From Rutidosis leptorrhynchoides (Eukaryota; Streptophyta; Magnoliopsida; Asterales; Asteraceae): DNA of 64,000 nt. A program made the position numbers and the translations under genes. The notes below the pieces were generated by a model. The model was not told where the DNA came from and did no database searches. It was given only the letters and a program-made list of their open reading frames with translations. Shown here piece after piece: positions 24,015-35,202 of the stretch; within the stretch, counting starts at the first letter, position 1, and every line of letters begins with the position of its first letter. Where the stretch lies: contig NC_092340.1 in the NCBI RefSeq assembly GCF_046630445.1, forward strand, positions 16,532,001 through 16,596,000, written 5' to 3'.

Positions 24015-27000
24015 TTAGTCGAAATTTTTCGGGTCATCACAGTACCTCCCCGTTAAAGAAAATTTCGTCCCGAAATTTTGAGTAGTACCTGTTTCATGAG
24101 CGATATCAGTGAACAAATGTGGATACTTTTGCTTCATTTGATCTTCACGTTCCCAAGTAAACTCGGGTCCTCGTCTTGCGTTCCAACGAACCCTAACTAT
24201 CGGTATTTTACTTTGTTTTAATTGTTTGAGCTCACGGTCCATGATTTCAACAGGTTCTTCGACAAAATGGAGTTTATCATTGATTCGTATTTCGTCAAGA
24301 GGAATTACGACATCCTCTTCAGCTAAACATTTCTTCAAATTTGACACGTGAAATGTGTCGTGAACACTACTAAGTTCTTGCGGTAGCTTTAATCGATAAG
24401 CAACTGCTCTAATTCTTTCGGTGATTTCAAAGGGTCCTACGTACCTAGGACTTAGCTTTCCTCGTTTACCGAATCGTACAACGCCTTTCCAGGGTGACAC
24501 TTTCAACATGACTTTTTCGCCCACTTGAAATTCTAGCGGTTTTCTTCTTACATCAGCATAACTCTTTTGGCGACTCATGGCCGTTTTCAATCGCTGTTGT
24601 ATTTGAATGATCTTTTCGGTGGTTTCGTGAATAATTTCTGGTCCAGTAAGTTGTCTTTCTCCTACTTCACTCCAACATATAGGAGATCTGCACTTTCTAC
24701 CGTAAAGTGCTTCAAATGGCGCTGCGTTGATGCTCGTATGATAGCTGTTATTGTATGAAAATTCTGCCAATGGTAAGTGTCGATCCCAACTGGTTCCAAA
24801 GTCAATCACGCATGCCCGTAACATGTCTTCTAATGTTTGTATTGTTCTTTCACTTTGACCATCTGTCTGTGGGTGATAAGCGGTGCTCATATCTAATCGA
24901 GTTCCCAATGCTTTTTGTAATGACTGCCAGAAACGTGATGTGAATCGGGTGTCGCGATCAGATATGATAGAGATGGGTACACCATGCCTGGAAACTACTT
25001 CCTTCAAATATAGGTGTGCTAATTTCTCCATACTGTCTGTCTCCTTTATTGGTAGAAAGTGAGCTGATTTAGTTAGACGATCAACTATCACCCAAATAGT
25101 ATCATGACTACTTGCAGTCCTTGGCAATTTCGTAATGAAATCCATAGTTATTCTTTCCCATTTCCACTGCGGAATTTCTGGTTGTTGCAGTAATCCTGAC
25201 GGCTTTTGGTGCTCAGCTTTGACCTTTGCACACGTCAAACATTTGCTTACATAAGTAGCAATTTCTGTCTTCATATTAGGCCACCAATAAAACTTCTTGA
25301 GATCGTGGTACATTTTCCCGTTTCCTGGGTGAATTGAGTACCTCGTTTTGTGTGCTTCATCTAGTACTAGTTGCCTTAGATTACCATGTTTTGGTACCCA
25401 TATCCTATCAGCAAAATACAGGGTTCCATCGACTTTTACTTCAAGCTGTTTTTCTAACCCTCTGCTCATTTCGCCTTTTTCATTTTCTTCTTTTAAAGCC
25501 TCTAACTGTGTTGCTTGAATTTGCTTTGTGAGATCAGTACGAATTGTAATATTCAAAGCTCGAACCCTAAGAGGTTTTACTCTTTCTTTTCGACTTAGGG
25601 CATCAGCTACAACATTAGCCTTTCCGGGGTGGTAACGGATTTCACAATCGTAATCGTTTAACAACTCTACCCAGCGACGTTGCCTCATATTGAGTTGTTT
25701 TTGATCAAAAATATGCTGAAGACTCTTATGGTCGGTGTACACTGTACACTTGCTGCCATATAGATAGTGTCTCCATATTTTGAGTGCAAAAACTACTGCT
25801 CCAAGTTCCAAATCGTGCGTCGTATAGTTCTTTTCATGAATTTTTAGTTGTCGTGAGGCGTATGCGATGACTTTTGTGCATTGCATTAATACACATCCTA
25901 AACCTTGGCGTGAAGCATCACAATAGATCACGAAATCATCATTTCCTTCCGGTAATGACAAAATGGGTGCAGACGTTAACTTCTTCTTTAATAACTGGAA
26001 TGAGGATTCCTGTTCTGTGGACCAATCATACTTCTTTCCCTTTTGAGTCAATGCAGTTAAGGGTTTGGCGATTCTAGAGAAATCTTGAATGAATCTTCGG
26101 TAGTAACCAGCAAGACCTAAGAATTGGCGGATTTGTGTTGGAGTCTTCGGTGTTTCCCATTTACTAATGGCTTCGATCTTGGCGGGGTCAACTTTAATTC
26201 CATGTTTACTGACAACATGGCCCAAAAATTGTACTTCTTGTAACCAGAAATCACACTTCGAAAATTTTGCGTACAATTCTTCTTTCTTGAGTATCTCTAG
26301 TACCAGTCTTAAGTGTTGCTCATGTTCTTCCTTGTTCTTCGAGTAAATCAATATGTCGTCGATAAAAACAATGACAAATTTGTCTAAATACGGTCTACAG
26401 ATGCGATTCATTAGATCCATGAATACTGCTGGAGCATTAGTCAATCCAAAAGGCATGACTAAAAATTCATAGTGACCGTAACGGGTTCTGAACGCTGTTT
26501 TAGGAACATCTTCTTCCTTCACTCTCAGCTGATGATATCCGGAGCGTAGATCAATCTTAGAATAAACACTTGATCCTTGCAATTGATCAAACAAATCATC
26601 AATCCTCGGTAATGGGTACCGATTCTTGATCGTTAATTTGTTTAATTCTCGGTAATATATGCACATTCTCATAGATCCATCCTTCTTCTTGACGAACAGA
26701 ATAGGAGCACCCCAAGGTGAAAAACTAGGACGAATAAATCCACGGTCCGATAATTCTTGCAAATGGTCTTGTAATTCTTGCATTTTTGAAGGTGCAAGTC
26801 TATATGGAGATCGGGCTACAGGTGCAGCTCCTGGTATGAGATCAATCTGGAATTCTACACATCTGTGTGGAGGTAGCCCCGGTAATTCTTCTGGAAATAC
26901 TCCGGGATATTCTCTTACAACCGGCATGTCATCAATGCTTCTTTCTTCAGTATCGATCTTCTTTACGTGTGCCAGAATAGCATAACAACCTTTTCTTATA

Positions 27001-28505
27001 AGTTTATGGGCCTTCATACAGCTGATAAAGTTCAGTTTTGAGTTGTTCTTCTCCCCATAAATCATTAATGACGTTTCATCCTTACGAGGGATGCGGATTG
27101 CTTTCTCAGCGCAAACAACTTCCGCTCTTGTTTTGGACATCCAGTCCATGCCAACGATTACATCAAAACTTCCTAATTCTACGGGTATCAAATCAATTTT
27201 GAAGGTTTCACCAGCGAGATTCATTTCGCAACCATTGCAAATTTTATCGGCTTTTATCAGTTTACCATTAGCTAATTCAATAGTATATTTATCGTCTAGA
27301 GGTAATGATGCACATTTTAGTTTAAAACTAAAGTCTTTACACATATAACTTCTATCAGCACCCGTATCAAACATAATAGAAGCTAGTTGATTATTAACGG
27401 TAAACGTACCCGTGACAAGATTAGGATCCTCACGTGCTTTACTGGCACTAACATTAAATGCCCTCCCACGTGCGGGTTCTTTGTTCTTCTCCTTATCAGG
27501 GCATTGATTTATAAAGTGACCAGACTTCCCGCATCCATAACATTTCTTGACATCGGTCAATTTTGTCTTTATTTCAGAAACGGTGGCATAACAATCTTTC
27601 GCCACATGTCCTTTCTTGTTGCACTTATCACAGACCACTTGACAATATCCTGCATGATGTGTGTAACACCTTTTGCAGAACGGATGAGGTCCCTTATAGT
27701 TTGGACTTGCAGTTGCCCCATCTTGTTTACCTTTAAAAGTTTCTTGTTTCTTCAGGTGAGTACTTTTGCCCTTATAGTCTTCCCATTTCCTCTTTCCTTC
27801 AGTTGTCTTGACTTCGGTAATTGGTGCCTTAATCGAACTCTCTGTGATCTGGTCCATGAGTTGGTGTGCCATTGTCATGGCTTCCTGCATCGTATTTGGT
27901 TTGGACGATGTAACATTTCCTTTTATATTGATCGATAAACCGTCAATATACATTTCTATCTTTCGTTTCTCATTTGGCACCAATTCGGGACACAACAAGG
28001 CTAGTTCCATGAAACGCTTTTCATAGTTATTGAGATTCGCGCCGATAACCTTCAGATTACGTAACTCAGATTCCATTTTTCTGATCTCGTTTCGAGGACA
28101 GTACTCCTCGATTAGCATCTTTTTCAGTTCTTCCCAAGAGATATCATATGCCGTATCTATTCCTTCTGCTTTAGCATAATTGTTCCACCAAGTAAGTGCA
28201 CCATCTTGCAACGTGCACGAAGCATACTTTGACTTGTCTCCGTTCGCACAATTACTGATTTTGAAAACGGACTCCATCTTTTCAAACCATCGGGTTAGAC
28301 CGACTGGTCCCTCAGTTCCACTAAACGTCTGTGGTTTGCATCCTTGAAAAGTTTTGTATGAGCATCCGTTTCGTGAATTTGTATTTACGGCTACTGCTTT
28401 GGCTGCTGCTTCAGCTGTTGCTTTTGCTGCTTCGGTTGCAGCAATTCTTTCATTCACACGTTTCTCGACTAGTTGCTCAAACTCAGCATCCGACATTTGA
28501 GACAT
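24015..28505 (-). CDS. gag-pol polyprotein, 1,496 aa, single open frame
   Basis: A full-length chromovirus polyprotein. Gag is at about residues 1-250 ([17 protein letters not shown]). CCHC knuckles are at 292-305 and 322-335. The aspartic protease has DTGA at 380-383. RT spans about 555-740 with FIDDILIYS at 714-722. RNase H spans about 858-970 ([21 protein letters not shown]). Integrase spans about 1050-1330, with HHCC-type binding (CLTCAKVK) and core segments ([25 protein letters not shown]). A chromodomain-like tail includes [19 protein letters not shown]. The length is normal for the family. One frame without a gag/pol shift is usual for this clade. The last residues (CDDPKNFD) and the stop are encoded by the start of the 3' LTR, so the frame crosses the polypurine tract. 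The start is placed at the first ATG after the leader. Confidence 0.95.
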   Translation of the reverse strand: MSQMSDAEFEQLVEKRVNERIAATEAAKATAEAAAKAVAVNTNSRNGCSYKTFQGCKPQTFSGTEGPVGLTRWFEKMESVFKISNCANGDKSKYASCTLQDGALTWWNNYAKAEGIDTAYDISWEELKKMLIEEYCPRNEIRKMESELRNLKVIGANLNNYEKRFMELALLCPELVPNEKRKIEMYIDGLSINIKGNVTSSKPNTMQEAMTMAHQLMDQITESSIKAPITEVKTTEGKRKWEDYKGKSTHLKKQETFKGKQDGATASPNYKGPHPFCKRCYTHHAGYCQVVCDKCNKKGHVAKDCYATVSEIKTKLTDVKKCYGCGKSGHFINQCPDKEKNKEPARGRAFNVSASKAREDPNLVTGTFTVNNQLASIMFDTGADRSYMCKDFSFKLKCASLPLDDKYTIELANGKLIKADKICNGCEMNLAGETFKIDLIPVELGSFDVIVGMDWMSKTRAEVVCAEKAIRIPRKDETSLMIYGEKNNSKLNFISCMKAHKLIRKGCYAILAHVKKIDTEERSIDDMPVVREYPGVFPEELPGLPPHRCVEFQIDLIPGAAPVARSPYRLAPSKMQELQDHLQELSDRGFIRPSFSPWGAPILFVKKKDGSMRMCIYYRELNKLTIKNRYPLPRIDDLFDQLQGSSVYSKIDLRSGYHQLRVKEEDVPKTAFRTRYGHYEFLVMPFGLTNAPAVFMDLMNRICRPYLDKFVIVFIDDILIYSKNKEEHEQHLRLVLEILKKEELYAKFSKCDFWLQEVQFLGHVVSKHGIKVDPAKIEAISKWETPKTPTQIRQFLGLAGYYRRFIQDFSRIAKPLTALTQKGKKYDWSTEQESSFQLLKKKLTSAPILSLPEGNDDFVIYCDASRQGLGCVLMQCTKVIAYASRQLKIHEKNYTTHDLELGAVVFALKIWRHYLYGSKCTVYTDHKSLQHIFDQKQLNMRQRRWVELLNDYDCEIRYHPGKANVVADALSRKERVKPLRVRALNITIRTDLTKQIQATQLEALKEENEKGEMSRGLEKQLEVKVDGTLYFADRIWVPKHGNLRQLVLDEAHKTRYSIHPGNGKMYHDLKKFYWWPNMKTEIATYVSKCLTCAKVKAEHQKPSGLLQQPEIPQWKWERITMDFITKLPRTASSHDTIWVIVDRLTKSAHFLPIKETDSMEKLAHLYLKEVVSRHGVPISIISDRDTRFTSRFWQSLQKALGTRLDMSTAYHPQTDGQSERTIQTLEDMLRACVIDFGTSWDRHLPLAEFSYNNSYHTSINAAPFEALYGRKCRSPICWSEVGERQLTGPEIIHETTEKIIQIQQRLKTAMSRQKSYADVRRKPLEFQVGEKVMLKVSPWKGVVRFGKRGKLSPRYVGPFEITERIRAVAYRLKLPQELSSVHDTFHVSNLKKCLAEEDVVIPLDEIRINDKLHFVEEPVEIMDRELKQLKQSKIPIVRVRWNARRGPEFTWEREDQMKQKYPHLFTDIAHETGTTQNFGTKFSLTGRYCDDPKNFD
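24042..24058 (-). other. Polypurine tract of young gypsy element
   Basis: Minus-strand CTTTAACGGGGAGGTAC sits immediately before the 3' LTR and is the expected plus-strand primer site. It lies inside the gag-pol frame. Confidence 0.75.
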
Positions 28506-28953
28506 GTTTCTTCAATAAACACAACAGATATAATTTAATCATATAGAATATTATAGGTAAAATGAGTTGTCAATAGTTAATCGTAGCATATTAATAATAT
28601 GAACCGATTATTATAAAAGCCTTTTCTTCTTATTAGCATTTTATAATTATTTCTAGGGTATTACCTACCCGTTAAGTTCATACATAATAGCTAGTACAAG
28701 GAATTAACTACTAAAATCCTAATAATGTTCCACTATGAAAAATTATAGCGAGTTACTACATTATTATGTAATAATAATAATAAGAAGTAGTAATAATACA
28801 AATAATCATTCCATGCATTTATTATTAATAAACCAAAATAATACAATACCATACAATACTGATATTTTACATATGCTTATTTTACATAACAAGATAGAGT
28901 AGCACACATAAGCAATAGAATAGCGCATGGAAGATTTATGGTTGCGAGGTCAT

Positions 28954-29640
28954 TTATTCAGAACTATCAGAAACTTCTTCCCATTTGGTTCTCTCTGCCA
29001 ATTGTTTGTGTGCACATGGTCCGACAGACATTCTGGCAGTGTATTTTATTTTTGGTTGGGGTTTTGAGGTACCCGTTGCCTCAGTGGGTTTAATACAATA
29101 AGGGTGGTTACGGATCGAATGGTCCTGTTCTTTTTTAATAATTAAGGACATTTTATTATTGTGGTTGTTTTTATTATCTATAGCAAGTTGGAATTTCTCC
29201 TTAGTGATCTCTTTTATTTCATTAGCGAAATCCTCCTCCTTACTGATCTCGTCTGATGACAAACTGTCTGAGTCATGTGTAGGAGAATATGATGACGAAC
29301 TGCAAGAATATGTACCGGTGGTCATGAACCGAAATCTGCCAGGCGTAATCGGCACAACCCGCCCGTCGGCGGTATATCTGGACCGATGTCCATATTTGTT
29401 TAGAAATGGACGATCCTCGTTTACTCCAGGGATCATGGGTCCATGCCAACGATACTGTGGCTCCGGAAAACTAAAGCTGGGTGGAGCTGGAACCTCCTCT
29501 GGGTTTACCGGGAGTTGAGATTCCCCGGCTAACACAATTTCTTCTTTAATAGGTATTGGAACGCCCTTTTCAGTTGTGGATAGAATAGATTCAGTGTCCG
29601 ATTCCGAGTCGTACAAAATGATAGGATTAGAAGAAGTCAT
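28954..29640 (-). CDS. Acidic accessory ORF of young gypsy element, 228 aa
   Basis: An open frame between the primer site and gag, about 196 bp from the LTR, as in the family A element (210 bp). It starts MTSSNPIILYDSESDTES. It has a Pro-rich segment (VPAPPSFSFPEPQYRWHGP), a Ser-rich stretch (CSSSSYSPTHDSDSLSSDE), a Lys/Asn-rich middle, and the ending QLAERTKWEEVSDSSE. No known domain is recognised. It shares GTSKP, a TAR motif and the LAxRTKxEE tail with the ORF at 2465-3079. Being intact in a young element supports a real product. Whether it is translated from the genomic or a spliced RNA cannot be seen. Confidence 0.65.
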   Translation of the reverse strand: MTSSNPIILYDSESDTESILSTTEKGVPIPIKEEIVLAGESQLPVNPEEVPAPPSFSFPEPQYRWHGPMIPGVNEDRPFLNKYGHRSRYTADGRVVPITPGRFRFMTTGTYSCSSSSYSPTHDSDSLSSDEISKEEDFANEIKEITKEKFQLAIDNKNNHNNKMSLIIKKEQDHSIRNHPYCIKPTEATGTSKPQPKIKYTARMSVGPCAHKQLAERTKWEEVSDSSE

Positions 29641-29819
29641 CTATCACATAATTGAAACAACAATTACGTTAGCATATAAATATATCACATATAATGTTTT
29701 TGACCAAATAATAAGCAAAAATCAGTAAAAATAGATATGGTCATAGTCCAGACTCACTAATGCATCCTAACAATTACCAGTTAAACACACTAATGTAACT
29801 TCTGGTTCCCTATGACCTC

Positions 29820-29835
29820 AAGCTCGGATACCAAC
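29820..29835 (-). other. Primer-binding site of young gypsy element
   Basis: Minus-strand GTTGGTATCCGAGCTT beside the 5' LTR, the same TGGTATC core as in the family A element. Confidence 0.75.
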
Positions 29836-31405
29836 TGTAACGACCCGTCAAAATCGCTATTGACGCGGCACATTAATCATTGATTCCACAGTGAGGTTTT
29901 GACCTCTATATGATACGTTTTGATAAAATATTGCATTCATTAGAATAAGTGACTTTCTAAACATAGAAAGTTATAAACATGTGGGCGAGTGCTTAGGTAT
30001 AAGCAAAACCCCGAAATACATAAGTCTTTAATTTACAGGTTGACATCACAGTCCAATTATTTATTACACAACGCAGTTTTATTTTGAATGCAATAAACTT
30101 TGTACAAAGCATGAGAGACTCCATGCAGGCAACAAGCACATCACAGCGGAAGCATTCTAAGGACCTGAGAATAAAACATGCTAAAAAAAGTCAACACGAA
30201 TGTTGGTGAGTTATAGGTTTAATTGCTCGAGTCATAAACATGTATAAAGATAGACCACAAGATTTCATCAAAAGTTTATCAATAGATTCTACGTAACAGA
30301 GCACCCTGGTAACTAAACTTAACGCTATAGTGATAATTACCCCATTCGTTTTAATACACGCAAACCAACGTGTCTTAAACTCAAATAACATACGTCCGTT
30401 AAAAGGCTAGCGCTCTAGCTCGGACGGGGATGTCAAGCCCTATGGATCCATATACAATTATTCGCGCCCACCAGTCCATATCCTATGTACTGGCAGCTAC
30501 TAGTTACCAAAGCTAAGGGATTTTCGGTTTAACTCAGTGTAGAATTTAGTATGTACTTGTGTCTTATCGCGTTTAAAATAAATTGCATGCATTCTCAGCC
30601 CAAAAATATTTAAAGTATTTAAAAAGGGAGACTATAAACTCACAGTTCAATATTAAGACTCAATATTGTAGGCAAATTGCGTAGACGTAATGACGGTAGA
30701 TGACTGTATGGTTGGCCTTGGATTCAAGAACAATACCCCAAACAATACCCAAAATTTCCTTAGCTTAAAGCGGTTTGAAACCCGAATTAAAAACACCCTC
30801 GAATATACTTTATTATTATTAACTTAAATTAAAATTATAATTATAATTATAAATTAAAATTTATATTACATAAGAAAATATATTGTGAAGTATTTCATCG
30901 AACAAACTGGCCTTTTTATAGTACTTTTCGATTTACTGTAGCTCATGCGATCGCATGAGTTTTCAGTGTTTTTGCCATGCGATCGCATGGCCGCCTTTCC
31001 CGTTTTGTTTGCTAGTTCGGCGACATCAAAATAGTATTTACTGTAGCAAATAGTGTTTTACTGTAGCAAATAGTGTTTACTGTAGCAAATAGTGTTTACT
31101 GTAGCAAATCACTGTAGCAAAGTCGTTTTCACTGTAGCACTGTAGCAAAATACGGTTTCACTGTAGCAAATAGTGTTTTACTGTAGCAAATAGTGTTTTA
31201 CTGTAGGAAAGTCGTTTTTACTTGTACATATATATACATACATATAATTGTTCATGAATCGTCGAGAGTAGTCAAAGGTAATTGTATATATGAAACAGTT
31301 CTAAAATTTTTGAGACTCAATCTAACAGACTTTGTTTAACGTGTCAAAATAATAAATCGTATAGAGAATTGGTTTAAATTAGTCGAAATTTTTCGGGTCA
31401 TCACA
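29836..31405 (-). repeat. 5' LTR of young gypsy element
   Basis: 1,570 bp, almost identical to 22456-24041. Palindromes at 30942-30959 and 30974-30991, and the U3 tandem array at 31035-31207. Confidence 0.97.
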
Positions 31406-31410
31406 GAAGC

Positions 31411-32140
31411 AATCTTAGAAAAGTCTTGGATAAACTGACGATAATAACCGGCTAACCCGAGAAAACTTCGGATTTCCGTAGGCGTAGTCGGTCGTCCCCA
31501 ACTCTTCACCGTTTCTATCTTCCCCGGATCTACTTGAATACCTTCTTGATTCACGATATGGCCAAGGAATTGAACTTCCCTTAGCCAAAATTCACATTTG
31601 GAGAATTTTTCATACAACTTCACCTTCCGCAACGTCTTCAATACTTCGCGCAAATGGTGCTCATGTTCCTACATACTCTTAGAATAAACAAGTATGTCGT
31701 CAATGAACACAATTACCGACTTGTCCGACATAGGTTGGCACACTTGGTTCATTAGATCCATGAATGCCGCCGGTGCATTCGTAAGACCAAAAGGCATAAC
31801 TACGAACTCAAAATGCCCATAACGCGTTCGAAAAGCCGTTTTCTCTATGTCTTCCTCACGGACCAGTACTTGATGATAGCCGGACCGCAAGTCAATCTTA
31901 GAAAAATACGTTGCACCTTGGAGTTGGTCAAACAAATCGTCAATCCGAGGCAATGGATAACGATTCTTGATTGTCACTTTGTTCAACTCCCGATAATCGA
32001 TGCACATCCGCATACTTCCATCTTTCTTTTTCACGAACAAAACCGGAGCACCCCATGGCGAGGAACTCGGTCGAATGAAACCCTTTTCAAGAAACTCCTG
32101 GGTTTGATTTAACAACTCTTGCATTTCCGTCGGCGCTAAA
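31411..32140 (-). mobile_element. Reverse transcriptase of outer gypsy element
   Basis: The minus strand shows gypsy RT motifs: [88 protein letters not shown], and then [18 protein letters not shown]. It is bounded on the right by a solo LTR (TSD CTAAA) and on the left by the young gypsy element (TSD GAAGC). Confidence 0.9.
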
Positions 32141-32720
32141 TGTAATGACCCGGAAAATTTCGACTTATTTTGAACCAAATTCTCGATATGATTTAATGTT
32201 TTCGACACGATAAGCAAAGTCTATGAAGTTGAATCTCAAAATTCTTGAACTACTCAATTACCCTTCAATTTTTCTCAATGATTAGCGAACAATTATATGA
32301 AAATAGATACATATACTATAACTTGAAAACGTAACAAAGTGTTGAGTATATGATACTGTGCATTAAACTTATTGGTTTGATTATCTGATTGATGTATTTA
32401 ACTACGGAGTTAAAAGATTATGTCAAACGATTGAATTAAAAGATATTTATTAAGTCCCTTAAGAATTATAATATTATCACGGGTCTCTATGGTGAGGTCC
32501 ACGTTGATTTGAGTAATCATTCATTTTTAACGGTATTCGGAATAAATGGTAAATTGTTTGTTTATATAACGTAATTTGGACACATACAATAATAAAGAAT
32601 ATTAGAATTAGATATATGAATAACGTGCGAAGTGTATCTTAAAACTTTTTTATTAATATTGAAGATATATATTTAATAATATGATAAAATATAATATTAA
32701 TTTGGTTATAAAACGATTTG

Positions 32721-32723
<3 letters not shown>

Positions 32724-32783
<60 letters not shown>
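32724..32783. repeat. (TA)n microsatellite in solo LTR
   Basis: About 60 bp of TA dinucleotides. Confidence 0.95.
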
Positions 32784-32786
<3 letters not shown>

Positions 32787-33210
32787 CAAATAACGAGACG
32801 ATGATTTATAGAAGTAAATGACCAAAACACTCGAAAGTTTAAGATATACTTTGAGTGATATAGTTTATGGATAATTTAAGTTTATATTTTGACAAAGGTA
32901 CGAGTCACGAAACGAAAAATGCAAGTTTTCTCAACGTACGAAAAGACGTTCGAAAAACCGGAACCTGGACATGAGTCGAGTGACGACGTACGACCTATCG
33001 GGACAAAAATTACAAATCAACTATGCATGTGAATTTAATATAATATATAATTAATTATATAAATTAAATATATTATATTATATATTAAAATAAAACGTCG
33101 ACAAACAAGAAAACAAATCAGGTGTGAGCTGGATCAGGGAGCTCCACGGTCGCGGAGCTGTAAGGCACAAAAACTCCACGATCGCGGAGCTGTCAAAATC
33201 AGAAACTGCC

Positions 33211-33218
33211 TATAAAAG
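33211..33218 (+). promoter_or_regulatory. TATA box of solo LTR
   Basis: GCCTATAAAAGGCC lies 22 bp after the palindromic pair GCTCCACGGTCGCGGAGC / CTCCACGATCGCGGAG. It is a strong match to a plant core promoter, so this solo LTR could start transcription to the right. That is inference. Confidence 0.6.
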
Positions 33219-33278
33219 GCCACGAATTCTGTTGTTGAACACACACATATATCTTACTCCGTATGTATTAATATTTAT

Positions 33279-33294
33279 ATTATTATTATTATTC

Positions 33295-33350
<56 letters not shown>

Positions 33351-33370
33351 ATTATTATTATTATTGTTAT
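33279..33370. repeat. (ATT)n microsatellite
   Basis: A long ATT/ATTATT run. It makes a poly-Leu shadow frame that is not a gene. Confidence 0.95.
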
Positions 33371-34181
33371 TATTAAGATTAATATTATTATTAGTATTTT
33401 ACATAAAATACTACGACGAGGTTATGAGCGTGTCACTTTCAAAAATGGGTTTTTGAGCGGGACAGAACTAAGGAAATTATGAATAATATTTCTGGATATT
33501 GTTTGCAAATCAAACCTAGTATTTATCATCTCCGTTGCGTCTACGTACCTTCCTGCAATATTGAATCACAATATTGATACGTGAGTATTTATATCTTATC
33601 TTTAATATATTAATAGTATATCCATGTCTAGTGCTCGAATATATATGTTTATACATGCTTGTATGCTAAATTTCGTCGTTAAACAGTTTATAATGATTCA
33701 CGAATTAAATACATATATTAATGGTAAAATGTATATGATATACATGTTTTTGGAAAGCTGATGAAAAATCATTAACTTTTCATTTAGATATCGAATAGTT
33801 TCGATGAACGGATTAAAAGATATGATCAACTGAATTATGATTGACGTTAATTGAAATTGCTTTTGAATCTGCAATTAAGATTTAAACAACTTGTTTGTAA
33901 GATTGATAAATTGGATTCTTGAATATTACCAACCGAGTAAATGAATCCTTATATAAGGCACACCTCGTTTTGTTGAACTATTGTCAAAATTGACTTTTTG
34001 AAACGACTTTGGATAAACTTTTGTATGTCGATTTCGAGCATTAGGTTTATGATACACTATGACCTGACCTAGCTTGATAGACAATTATTGACCAACATAT
34101 GTTCTCTAGGTTGAGATCTACGGTTATTTGATATTTCGAGTTTCGGTCACATTACGATGAACAACTTTATATGCTGCTAAG

Positions 34182-34363
34182 GTGAGTTTCATATGATCCC
34201 TTTTACTCTCTACATTTTTGGGCTGAGAATACATACAAATGCTTTATTAACTGATTTACAATATTTATATGCGTGAGTTTCATATGATCCCTTTTACTCT
34301 CTACATTTTTGGGCTGAGAATACATGCAAATACTTTATTAACTGATTTACAATATTTATATGC
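34182..34363 (+). repeat. 91-bp tandem duplication in solo LTR
   Basis: Two near-identical units start at 34182 and 34273 (GTGAGTTTCATATGATCCC). A diverged third start is at 34364 (GTGAGTTTCATTGCTCCC). Confidence 0.9.
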
Positions 34364-35202
34364 GTGAGTTTCATTGCTCCCTTTTTAATTGCTTTTGCAA
34401 TATATATTTTTGGGCTGAGAATACATGCAATTTATTTTAAACGCAATGGATACAAGTACATACTTAATTCTACACTGAGTTTGAACAGAAAATTCCTTAG
34501 CTTTGGTAACTAGTAGCTGCCACTACATAGGATATGGACTGGTGGGCGCGAATAACAGTATATGGATCCATAAGGGCTTGACATCCCCGTTCGAGCTAGA
34601 GCGCTGGCCTTTTAACGGACGTGTGTTATTTGAGTTTAGAACACGTTGGTTTGCGTGTATTAAAACGAATGGGGTATTTATCATTATAACGTTAAAGTTT
34701 AGTTACCAGGGTGCTCTGTTATGTAGAATCTATTAATAAACGTTTCTGGATGAAACAATTGAAATCTTGTGATCCACTTTTATATACAGATGATGCGAAA
34801 CACTAAAACTATGAACTCACCAACCTTTGTGTTGACACTTGTTAGCATGTTTATTCTCAGGTTCCCTAGAAGTCTTCCGCTGTTTGCTTACATGTTATAC
34901 AAGCTATGTGCACGGAGTCTTGCATGCTTTATTCAAGAAAACGTTGCATTCACAAAACCATCATCATGTATCTATTTTGACTGCATTGTCAACGGAAGTA
35001 TTATTGTAAACTATTATTTACGGTGATTGTCTATATGTAGAAATCATCAGATGTCAAAAACCTTGGAATTAAATATTCATTTATGGTATGCCTTTTCAAA
35101 AGAATGCAATATTTACAAAACGTATCATATAGAGGTCAAATACCTCGCAATGAAATCAATGAATGACGTGTTCGTCCATATGGATTTGGAGCGATCGTTA
35201 CA

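Larger units (their letters stand above)
22456..24041 (-). repeat. 3' LTR of young gypsy element
   Basis: 1,586 bp; minus termini TGTGATGACCCG and GGGTCGTTACA. On the minus strand it holds, in order, a CTGTAGCAAATAGTG tandem array (23850-23655), two 18-bp palindromes (23610-23593 and 23578-23561), a TATA-like CTATAAAAAG (23540-23531), and further on the CTTCCGCTGTG and TTTATTCTCAGG boxes (22760-22800). Confidence 0.97.
22456..31405 (-). mobile_element. Ty3/gypsy chromovirus, Tekay-like; looks whole; TSD GAAGC
   Basis: An 8.95 kb element with LTRs at 22456-24041 and 29836-31405 is flanked by GAAGC on both sides (22451-22455, 31406-31410). Minus-strand order: 5' LTR, primer site, accessory ORF (29640-28954), gag-pol (28505-24015), polypurine tract, 3' LTR. 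By eye the two LTRs differ at about 8 sites plus a repeat-unit difference (near 0.5%). At 1.3e-8 per site per year this suggests about 0.2 million years. The main frame is uninterrupted. It lies inside the outer gypsy pol gene between RT and RNase H. It may still be mobile, but that is inference. Confidence 0.95.
32141..35202 (+). repeat. Solo gypsy LTR, 3.06 kb, TSD CTAAA
   Basis: Starts TGTAATGACCCGG and ends GATCGTTACA, with CTAAA at 32136-32140 and 35203-35207. No internal region remains, so it formed by LTR-LTR recombination. Contents in order: a TA microsatellite (32724-32783), two palindromic repeats (33141-33158, 33174-33189), a TATA box (33211-33218), an ATT microsatellite (33279-33370), a 91-bp tandem duplication (34182-34363), and the GTTTATTCTCAGG/TTCCGCTGT boxes (34853-34890). 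Confidence 0.93.

Noticed and set aside
33124-33456. Plus-strand frame with a long poly-Leu run
   Set aside because: It reads through the (ATT)n microsatellite inside a solo LTR; no conserved sequence.
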